Shown here: piece by piece, positions 54,901 through 62,059 of the stretch | Layout of the letters: each line of letters begins with the position of its first letter | How positions within the stretch are numbered: the first letter of the stretch is position 1 | Origin: Knoellia sp. S7-12 | GTDB taxonomy: Bacteria; Actinomycetota; Actinomycetes; Actinomycetales; Dermatophilaceae | Reading direction: 5' to 3' | Assembly (NCBI RefSeq): GCF_040518285.1 | Contig: NZ_CP155449.1 | Span: 2,914,001 to 2,978,000 of the forward strand | DNA: 64,000 nt | Position numbers and translations under genes: made by a program | The notes under the pieces: model-generated | Database searches by the model: none | What the model saw: only the letters and a program-made list of their open reading frames with translations | Told to the model about the DNA's origin: nothing

Positions 54901-56897
54901 AGGACGAGCTGGTTGAAGCCGTCGGACTCGGCCCGGCCGTCCCACACCGCGAGGACAGCGCTCTCGAACAGGTCACGGAGATCCTCGTGGGACACGCCCG
55001 CCCAGACCTGCGGGTCGTTGACCTGCAGACCGAAGTCGTAGACGTGCAGCATCGCACCGTCGGAACGCGTGACCTCGTAGGGCTGTTCGTCGATCACCTC
55101 GACGCCCATGTCGGTGAAGATCGGCAGGATGTCGGTGAGCGACAACGGATCGATGCGGAAGAGCTTGAACCGGCGAAGGGTCTGCGCCGAGCCCGTCGGC
55201 CGATAGAGGGCGACGCTCGTGCGCCGGTCGTCACCCAGCCGGTCGAGGTGGTGCAGGTCGGCAACACCCTGGACCACCGAGAACGTCTCTTCGTAACCCG
55301 TGGGGAATCCGCGACCGAACTTGTCGAGCAGGCGGTCACCCTCGACCTCGCCGAGCCGGTCGCGCAGACCATCACCAAGACGGTCGGACCAGTTGCGACT
55401 CACCTCGACAAGTCGGCGCTCGAGCTCGGTGCGCTCGTTGTCGTCCAGAGGCTGGACGCGCTCACCGGCCGGGACCCGGACGACGAACTGCAGCCTGGAG
55501 AGGGCTCGCTCACTCACGCTGGCGGTGAACTCGACGCTCTCACCACCGAAGGCATCCTTGAGGATTGCGGCCATGCGGGTGCGCACGCCGGTGTTGTAGC
55601 GGTCGCGCGGAATGTAGACCTGGCACGACACGAAGCGCCCGAAGTCATCCTCACGAAGGAAGAGCTTGGTCCGGCGTCGCTCCTGCAGTTGGGTGACCGC
55701 CATGGCGGTCTCGTAGAGCTGCTCCGGGCTGGCTTGGATGAGCTCGTCACGGGGGTAGGTCTCGAGGACCTCGACGAGGTCCTTGCCGGTGTGGGAGTCA
55801 GCCGCCAGACCGGATCGATCGAGCACCGCGGCGACCTTCTCGGACACGACGGGCAGCCGCAGCACCGACTCGGTGTAGGCCGTCGAGGCATAGAGCCCGA
55901 GGAAACGCTTCTCGCCCAGCGTCTGCCCGTCTGGGGAGTAGGTCCGCACGCCGACGTAGTCCAGGTATGCCGGACGGTGCACCGTCGAGCGCGAGTTCGC
56001 CTTGGTGAGGACGAGAACCCCTTGCTCGCGTGCCTTGCGACTCGACTGCGGAGACAGCGGGGTGAGCGGCTTGTCTGCGGGAGGGTCCTGCTGCAGCATG
56101 CCGAGTCCGGTGCCGCTCAGCGGGCGGATGACATCGCCCTCGTCGGTCGCCTCAAGGGCGTATTCGCGGTAGCCGAGGAAGGTGAAGTGGTTGTTGGCCA
56201 TCCACCGCAGGAACGCCACGGCCTGCAGGACCTCGTCGGGGTCGACGCCGGCTGGCGGCGCCCCTTCGAGCTCGGCCGCGATGACGAGGGATCGGGTGCG
56301 CATCTTGGGCCAGTCGTCGACCGCTTCGCGCACGTCCCCGAGGACGTTCTCGAGGATCGCCCGAAGCTGCTCGCGCCCGTTCTGCTCGCTCTCTCGGTCG
56401 ATGGTGAGGAGGATCCAGGACTCGGAGAGGACCCCGGACCCCCCGGCGGCAGACGTGGCGGTGGCGCAGTCCTCGTCGCAGGTCTCGAGGAGTTGCCCCG
56501 CCGCATCACGTCGGACGCGCAGCTGCGGGTGAACCACGAGGTGAATGTCGATGTCACGCTGGACGAGCGCTGACGTGACGGAGTCGACGAGGAAGGGCAT
56601 GTCATCGGTGACGATCTGGATGACCGTGCGAGCGCTCGACCAACCGTCGGTCTCGGTCGTGGGATTGAACACCCGAACCGCTGCCTCGCCCGGAACGCGC
56701 GTCTGCGCGATCTCAAGGTGGGACTTCACCGTTCCGGCGAGGGCCTTCGCGGATCGGCTGCTGAGCTCCTCGTCGGGCACATGGCGGTAGTAGCGACTCA
56801 CGACGACAGGCCCGTCAGGCCGGTCATCGAGGTCGGCGAACGCCGTGACGATGGGGTCGAGCGTGGTCGATCGGGGCTGGACCGATGACTCCGTCAT
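51912..56897 (-). CDS. NAD-specific glutamate dehydrogenase, large type (GDH-180 class)
   Basis: A 1661-residue large NAD-GDH, which deaminates glutamate to 2-oxoglutarate and ammonium. The N-terminal ~700 residues hold ACT-like regulatory domains; the catalytic core includes [58 protein letters not shown], and the Rossmann domain has [17 protein letters not shown]. An acidic Glu/Gly/Thr repeat of about 25 residues (~783-809) is inserted just before the catalytic core, where relatives have a short linker. The ATG at 56897 gives a standard start; a longer frame to 56981 is not supported. Confidence 0.94.
   Translation of the reverse strand: [1661 protein letters not shown]
54492..54545. repeat. 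Three-copy 18-bp tandem repeat inside the glutamate dehydrogenase gene
   Basis: Units at 54492-54509, 54510-54527 and 54528-54545; the third differs at two positions. The unit encodes six acidic/Gly/Thr residues, so copy changes preserve the frame. Confidence 0.88.
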
Positions 56898-56945
56898 GGT
56901 GCGCTGCAGATCCTTTGGTGGCGGCGTCGCCGATGGCCTTCGGCG

Positions 56946-56963
56946 GGACACAACTCTGTGTCC
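56946..56963. promoter_or_regulatory. Hairpin/operator-like inverted repeat upstream of glutamate dehydrogenase
   Basis: GGACACA-ACTC-TGTGTCC, a 7-bp perfect stem, lies 49 bases before the dehydrogenase start and 78 before the divergent gene. It could be an operator for either. Confidence 0.4.
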
Positions 56964-57028
56964 GAGACCGAGACTACTCACCCTGGCGGGGCTGTGGATG
57001 AGGGGTCGGTCGAGTGACTGCTGAGCAC

Positions 57029-57034
57029 TAGAGT
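57029..57034 (+). promoter_or_regulatory. -10 box of a leaderless promoter
   Basis: TAGAGT lies exactly 6 nt before the GTG at 57041. Confidence 0.5.
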
Positions 57035-57040
57035 GACGAG

Positions 57041-57370
57041 GTGCGCAGGCCCGTCGACTCCCCAGCTCTCACCGAGGTGAGCGCCGTTCTCGAGGGCCTG
57101 TCCGACACCACGGCAGCCGTCGAGGACAACCTGCTGTCCTGCCTCGTCGTCATGGGTGAGCCCGACGCACAAGTCACGGTCGATGCCTGGGTCGACCAGG
57201 TCGTCGACCTTCTGCGCGCGGTCGACGAGGTCACGGGCCAACACCTGTCGACCCTGTCGCGCGTCTCGACCCGGCTCGGCGATCAGGCCACCGTCGACCT
57301 GGACACCGTCGATCAGCACGACGCCAGCCGTCGGCACCACGATTCCACCCACCCCGCGGCGCACCGATGA
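57041..57370 (+). CDS. Small helical protein of unknown function, coupled to the next gene
   Basis: A 109-residue protein without signal or membrane segment. The core (LTEVSAVLEGLSDTTAAVEDNLLSCLVVMGEPDAQVTVDAWVDQVVDLLRAVDEVTGQHLSTLSRVSTRLGDQ) is two long amphipathic helices, compatible with the WXG100 superfamily but without a W-x-G. The C-terminus is Asp/His-rich. It overlaps the following gene by ATGA, as secreted helical pairs do. Divergent from glutamate dehydrogenase. I do not recognise a family. Confidence 0.6.
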   Translation: MRRPVDSPALTEVSAVLEGLSDTTAAVEDNLLSCLVVMGEPDAQVTVDAWVDQVVDLLRAVDEVTGQHLSTLSRVSTRLGDQATVDLDTVDQHDASRRHHDSTHPAAHR

Positions 57371-57891
57371 AGGGCCAGCTTCCCGGCGACCCCGGTTCGC
57401 TCGCTGCCGCTGGCACGGCGGCGCGTCAGGCCGCTCGCGATCTGGCCGGCGCGAGCGCTCGTGGCACCACGGCATACCTGTCGCTCAAGGACGCTTGGGG
57501 CACGTCCACCTCCGTGCGCACCCGCAAGGAGGGGCAGCGTTCGACGGCGGCCCTCGCCGAAGGCGGACGCCAGGCCGACGTTGTCGGCGCTGCACTGCAG
57601 GCGTATGCCGCGGAGCTGAGTGAGCTGCAGGCTCGCGCACGCCGGGTGGTCGACGCTGCCAGCACCGCAGGGCTCGTCATTGAAGGCGGCCAGGTGGGTC
57701 TCGGGTGGGGTGTCACCGGCGAGGCCGACCTCGAGGCGAGCAACGACCGAGCAGCACACGTGAGCAGTCTGCAGGCCGAACTCGACGGACTCACCGCGCA
57801 GCATCGGCGCCGTCGTGACCGGCTCCTCGCGGAACTCCTCACGTCGACCCGCGACCTTGCTGAACTTGCGGGCAACCTGCGCCTCGGGTGA
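57367..57891 (+). CDS. Helical protein, possible WXG-superfamily member
   Basis: A 174-residue, highly helical, Ala/Arg-rich protein without signal peptide. LAAAGTAARQAARDLAGASARGTTAYLSLKDAWGTSTSVRTRKEGQRSTAALAEGGRQADVVGAALQAYAAELSELQARARRVVDAA has the helix-(Trp-Gly)-helix layout of the type VII substrate superfamily; a second helical hairpin follows. Residues near 112-120 are Gly-rich (GGQVGLGWG). Function unknown; its partner is probably the overlapping upstream protein. It carries two GTATGCCG-type octamers. Confidence 0.55.
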   Translation: MKGQLPGDPGSLAAAGTAARQAARDLAGASARGTTAYLSLKDAWGTSTSVRTRKEGQRSTAALAEGGRQADVVGAALQAYAAELSELQARARRVVDAASTAGLVIEGGQVGLGWGVTGEADLEASNDRAAHVSSLQAELDGLTAQHRRRRDRLLAELLTSTRDLAELAGNLRLG

Positions 57892-57938
57892 AAGCCGCTG
57901 ATGAGAGGATCAGGTCCCCGCCACGTGAGGAGATCCAG

Positions 57939-58427
57939 GTGAAGTTCACCCATCGAGCCGAGTACCCCGCAACCGCCGACGAGGTCTGGGCCGTGATGAG
58001 CACTCAGGACTTCCAGGATGCGAAGTGTGAGGCGACCACGACCGGTGACTGGTCGTCGAACGTGTCGACCACGGTGGATCAGACCAAGATCACGAGTGTG
58101 CGCGTGCTCCCCACGGACGACCTGCCGGACATCGCACGGTCCTTTGTGGGGTCGACCCTGACCATCTCAGAGATCCAGGTGTGGGGGCCGCCCGCCGCAG
58201 ACGGCACCCGCACGGGCGATCTGCAGGTGCACATCAAGGGTGCACCGATGACCCTCAAGGGGACGGTTCGGTTGTCCCCCACCGCTTCTGGGAGCGTTCA
58301 GGAGATCAGCGGGGAGCTCAAGGTGAGCGTTCCGCTCATCGGCGGCAAGCTCGAGAAGGCTGCCTCCGAGCCACTCGCGCTGGCGGCGCAGACCGAGACC
58401 GATCTGCTCCGCCAGCGCGTCAGCTGA
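57939..58427 (+). CDS. DUF2505 (SRPBCC-like) protein
   Basis: A 162-residue protein of the DUF2505 family: KFTHRAEYPATADEVWAVMSTQDFQDAKCEATTTGDW, later GDLQVHIKGAPMTLKGTVRLSPTASGS-QEISGELKVSVPLIGGKLEKAASEPLALAAQTE. The pattern is START/SRPBCC-like, a cavity fold that binds hydrophobic ligands. The GTG at 57939 has GAGGAG 6 nt upstream. It lies 47 bases after the helical pair and ends 15 bases before the convergent pruA gene. Common in actinobacteria, role unknown. Confidence 0.8.
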   Translation: MKFTHRAEYPATADEVWAVMSTQDFQDAKCEATTTGDWSSNVSTTVDQTKITSVRVLPTDDLPDIARSFVGSTLTISEIQVWGPPAADGTRTGDLQVHIKGAPMTLKGTVRLSPTASGSVQEISGELKVSVPLIGGKLEKAASEPLALAAQTETDLLRQRVS

Positions 58428-58442
58428 AGCTCGAGTTGGAGC

Positions 58443-60071
58443 TCAGCCCATGTGTGGGTAGGTGTGGTTCTTCGGCGGCACGAACGTCTCCTTGATGGAG
58501 CGCGGGCTCGTCCAGCGCAGGAGGTTCTGCGCCGAGCCAGCCTTGTCGTTGGTGCCCGACGCACGGCCACCACCGAACGGCTGCTGACCGACGACAGCGC
58601 CCGTGGGCTTGTCGTTGACATAGAAGTTGCCGGCCGCGAAGCGCAGCCGGTGCGACGCCTTGGCGACGGCGGCCCGGTCCTGCGCGATGATCGAGCCGGT
58701 CAGCGCATAGGCCGAGGCCGAATCAATGATGTCCATGACCTTGTCGAACTGGCGGTCCGGGTAGACGTGGACCGAGAGCAGCGGACCGAAGTACTCGGTC
58801 GTGAAGATCTCGTCGTGCGGGTCCTCGCCGACCATGATCGTCGGGCGCACGAAGTAGCCCGAAGAGTCGTCGTAGGTCCCACCCGCGACGATGTCGATGC
58901 CGCTCGTGGCCTTGGCCCGGTCGATCGCCGCCTTGTGCTTGGCGAACGCCCGGTCGTCGATGACGGCGCCCATGAAGTTGGACAGGTCTGTGACGTCGCC
59001 GACGGTCAGGCTCTCGGTGAGCTCGACCAGGTCCTTTTTGATGACCTTCCAGACGCTGCGCGGGATGAACGCCCGTGACGCGGCGGAGCACTTCTGGCCC
59101 TGGTACTCGAACGCGCCACGGATCATCGCCGTGCGCACGACATCGGGGTCGGCGCTGGGGTGGGCGAGGATGAAGTCCTTGCCACCGGTCTCACCGACGA
59201 TGCGCGGGTAGTGGCGGTAGGTCGTGAGGTTGGACCCGATCTCCTGCCACAGGTTCTGGAAGACGCGGGTCGATCCGGTGAAGTGCAGGCCGGCGAACTC
59301 GGGGTGCCTGAGGACGACGTCGCTGACCTCGGTGCCGTGACCGGTCACGAGGTTGATGACACCCGGCGGCATCCCGGCTTCTTCGAGGATCTCCATGACG
59401 AACTGCGCCGCGAGTTGCTGCGTGTGCGACGCCTTCCACACGACGGTGTTGCCCATGAGCGCCGGCGCGGTCGGAAGATTGCCCGCGATGGCGGTGAAGT
59501 TGAAGGGCGTGATCGCGTAGACGAAGCCCTCGAGGGAGCGGTAGTCGGTGCGGTTCCAGATGCCGGGGGCATTGGCCGAAGGCTGCTCCTGAAGGATCTG
59601 GCGGGCGAAGTGGACGTTGTAGCGCCAGAAGTCGATGAGCTCACACGAGGCGTCGATCTCTGCCTGGTATGCCGTCTTGCTCTGTCCCAGCATCGTCGCG
59701 GCGTTGACCTTGGCGCGCCACGGACCGGCGAGCAGGTCGGCGGCCTTGAGCAGGATCGAAGCACGGTCGTCGAAGGACATGTCGCGCCACTCGGGAGCCG
59801 CGGCCTGCGCTGCGTCGACGGCGGCGCGCGCGTCGGCCTTGGTGGCGTCGCGGATCGTGCCGAGGACCTTGGCGTGGGCGTGCGGCTGGCGGACCGCGAT
59901 CTTCTTGCCGTTACCCTCGACACGCTTGCCGCCGATGGTGTGCGGCAGGTCCCACGTGGTGCTGCCGACCTCGACAAGGGCCACCTCGAGAGCGGCGCGC
60001 TCCGGGCTGCCCGGTGCGTAGTCGCGGACCGGTTCGTTGATCGGAGCGGGGACCTGGGTCACAGCGTCCAT
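58443..60071 (-). CDS. pruA: 1-pyrroline-5-carboxylate dehydrogenase
   Basis: A 542-residue NAD-dependent dehydrogenase that oxidises glutamate-gamma-semialdehyde to glutamate in proline and arginine breakdown. The family-typical N-terminus (APINEPVRDYAPGSPERAALEVAL) and NFTAIAGNLPTAPALMGNTVVWK are present; catalytic Glu is in IVGETGGKDFILAH and catalytic Cys in YQGQKCSAASRAFIP. It is a separate enzyme, not fused to proline dehydrogenase, which is not in this window. The ATG at 60071 has GAGGAA 8 nt upstream. Its product feeds the nearby glutamate dehydrogenase. Confidence 0.95.
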   Translation of the reverse strand: MDAVTQVPAPINEPVRDYAPGSPERAALEVALVEVGSTTWDLPHTIGGKRVEGNGKKIAVRQPHAHAKVLGTIRDATKADARAAVDAAQAAAPEWRDMSFDDRASILLKAADLLAGPWRAKVNAATMLGQSKTAYQAEIDASCELIDFWRYNVHFARQILQEQPSANAPGIWNRTDYRSLEGFVYAITPFNFTAIAGNLPTAPALMGNTVVWKASHTQQLAAQFVMEILEEAGMPPGVINLVTGHGTEVSDVVLRHPEFAGLHFTGSTRVFQNLWQEIGSNLTTYRHYPRIVGETGGKDFILAHPSADPDVVRTAMIRGAFEYQGQKCSAASRAFIPRSVWKVIKKDLVELTESLTVGDVTDLSNFMGAVIDDRAFAKHKAAIDRAKATSGIDIVAGGTYDDSSGYFVRPTIMVGEDPHDEIFTTEYFGPLLSVHVYPDRQFDKVMDIIDSASAYALTGSIIAQDRAAVAKASHRLRFAAGNFYVNDKPTGAVVGQQPFGGGRASGTNDKAGSAQNLLRWTSPRSIKETFVPPKNHTYPHMG

Positions 60072-60146
60072 CGGTGGCTTCCTCGATTCCATGGGGTGCT
60101 TGGGGGCATCCCATGGTCGCACGGAGCCGCGCGGATGTTGGAGGTG

Positions 60147-60563
60147 CTAGCTGCCGAGGAGAGTGACGACGTCGTCGAGCTCGGTGACGTCGTACCAGAG
60201 CAGATCCGAGACCTCGCCACCCGGCTCCTCGTCGACGTGGAAGGACGCGATCCGAGGGAGGGCGACGACCGAGTCGAGCTCGACCGCGGTGTCGTCCGGC
60301 GCCCCGCGTTGCACCACGGCGGCGTCGACGTCGGCGGAGGCGATGACGCGCCGTCCACCGTCGGCGGCACGATCGGCGGCGTCCTCAGCGGCAGCCGACC
60401 ACGCGGCATACTCGCGTTCCTCGTCGTCGTTGCCGATCCCGGCACGGGTGCTGGGCGCGAGAGCTGAGTGTCCGGCAACGGGGGCGGGTCCGAGCTCGCC
60501 CGTCTGGCTCAGGGTCGCGAGCGCGGCGGGGTCGAGCGGGACATAGACGCGAACGAGGGGCAC
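60147..60563 (-). CDS. DUF6912 family protein
   Basis: A 138-residue cytosolic protein: VPLVRVYVPLDPAALATLSQTGELGPAPVAGHSALAPSTR, then EEREYAAWSAAAEDAADRA and RRVIASADVDAAVVQRG. The RVYVP start, acidic helix and beta-rich C-terminus (IASFHVDEEPGGE...LLWYDVTEL) match the actinobacterial DUF6912 group. No function is known. The GTG at 60563 has AAAGGA 6 nt upstream. It lies 11 bases after the acyltransferase gene on the same strand and may be co-transcribed with it. Confidence 0.65.
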   Translation of the reverse strand: MPLVRVYVPLDPAALATLSQTGELGPAPVAGHSALAPSTRAGIGNDDEEREYAAWSAAAEDAADRAADGGRRVIASADVDAAVVQRGAPDDTAVELDSVVALPRIASFHVDEEPGGEVSDLLWYDVTELDDVVTLLGS

Positions 60564-60573
60564 GGGGGTCCTT

Positions 60574-62016
60574 TCAGCGGGCTGCTCGGGAGCGCGGGGC
60601 TTCGAGCAGCTCCTGGAGGGCGTCCACGATCGACTGACCGAGCACGTCGACATCGGGCAGTGCGTCACGGTCGGCATAGAGCCCGTAGTAGACGCCACCG
60701 TCATAGGAGGTCAGACCGATCGACAGGGCCTTGGACTGACCGAGCGGCATCACCGGGTAGGTCGAGGCCATCTGGGCGCCAGCGACATAGAGGGGGTGCT
60801 GCGGGCCCGGGACGTTGGTGACCGCGACGTTGTAGAGGCGACGTGACATGGCGCCACCCAGGCGTGCGGCGAGCGTGTGCATCGTCGGCGGCGCAAAGCC
60901 CCCGAGCCCGGACAGGGTGTCGGCCCCGACTGCGCGACCGGCTTCCATCTGCTGCCTCATGGCGAAGGCGATCTGGTGGAGCCGCATGGACGCGCCCGGC
61001 TCCCCCACTGGCAGGTCCACGAAGCACGCCTTGAGCTCTCGCCCGGCGGAGAGTTGGTCGTCGTCACCATGGACGCTGACCGGCACCATCGCCCGAATGG
61101 TCGTCCCGCCGTGCACGCTCTCACCTCGCGTCATGAGCCAGGTCCGGAAGGCGCCGGTGACCGTGGCGAGGACGACGTCGTTGATCGTCACCTCGTCGGC
61201 GAAGGCGCCCTTGGTGAGCCGGGAGCGAATCTTCTTGTAGTCCTCGAGGTCCGTGCCCACCATGACGAAGCGGCGAGCCCGACCGACGCGGGCGTTGAGC
61301 GGCGATGTCGGCGCCGGGCTCGCGGAGGCGCGCGCCAGGGTCGAGGCCACCTCTCCCGCTGCGCCGAGCACGCGGCCAGCCGTGGCCTTGACGTCGGTGA
61401 TGCCGGATTGCACCGTGTCGACGATCTGGCTCGGTGTGCGCACCGTGTCGGCGAGCGCACTGACAACGAGCTCGGTGTGGGAGGGTCCGCGGCTCGGACG
61501 CCACGTGTCGTCGACGCTTTCGGCGCCGGGGGTCTCAGAGTCCTCGAGGATGAGGTGGGCGACGTCGACGGCGTGGACACCGTCGACGAGCGCCTGGTGG
61601 GTCTTGGTGATGATGGCGAACCGATCATCGGCCAAGCCTTCGACGAGATAGACCTCCCACAGCGGGCGACTGCGATCGAGCGGGCGCGGTTGGATCCGCG
61701 CGATGAGTTCCTCGAGCTGCTCGTCACCTCCCGGGCGGGGAAGGGCGGAGCGCCGCACGTGATAGGTCACGTCGAAGCGCTCGTCATCGATCCACACCGG
61801 GTTGGCGAGGCGACCGGGCACGGGCCGCACGCGCTGCCGGTAGCGCGGGATGTAGGCGATGCGGCGCTCGATGATGCCGACGAGCCGGTCGTAGTCGAAC
61901 CCCTCGCTCGGCGCGTCGAAGACCATGACCGAACCGACATGCATCGGCGTGGTCGGTTCCTCGAGCGCGAGGAAGCTGCTGTCGAGAGTGCTCAGGCGGT
62001 CAGACACGGGCCCCAT
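60574..62016 (-). CDS. Wax ester synthase/diacylglycerol acyltransferase (WS/DGAT) family
   Basis: A 480-residue WS/DGAT protein that would esterify diacylglycerol or alcohols with acyl-CoA. Family landmarks: LSTLDSSFLALEEPTTPMHVGSVMVFD at the N-terminus, DRSRPLWEVYLVEGL, TINDVVLATVTGAFRTWL and the late NVPGPQHPLYVAGA. The catalytic HHxxxDG reads THQALVDG (139-146), so the first His is Thr while the catalytic second His (140) and Asp remain. The ATG at 62016 is the best start, though GTG 62007 is possible. Confidence 0.85.
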   Translation of the reverse strand: MGPVSDRLSTLDSSFLALEEPTTPMHVGSVMVFDAPSEGFDYDRLVGIIERRIAYIPRYRQRVRPVPGRLANPVWIDDERFDVTYHVRRSALPRPGGDEQLEELIARIQPRPLDRSRPLWEVYLVEGLADDRFAIITKTHQALVDGVHAVDVAHLILEDSETPGAESVDDTWRPSRGPSHTELVVSALADTVRTPSQIVDTVQSGITDVKATAGRVLGAAGEVASTLARASASPAPTSPLNARVGRARRFVMVGTDLEDYKKIRSRLTKGAFADEVTINDVVLATVTGAFRTWLMTRGESVHGGTTIRAMVPVSVHGDDDQLSAGRELKACFVDLPVGEPGASMRLHQIAFAMRQQMEAGRAVGADTLSGLGGFAPPTMHTLAARLGGAMSRRLYNVAVTNVPGPQHPLYVAGAQMASTYPVMPLGQSKALSIGLTSYDGGVYYGLYADRDALPDVDVLGQSIVDALQELLEAPRSRAAR

Positions 62017-62059
62017 GCTCGCAGATCGCACCGCTCGCCCCGACGGAACGCTCGCCTGA

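Noticed and set aside
51903..56573. Several long plus-strand open frames opposite glutamate dehydrogenase
   Set aside because: Antisense shadows of a conserved 1661-residue enzyme; no motifs or ribosome sites.
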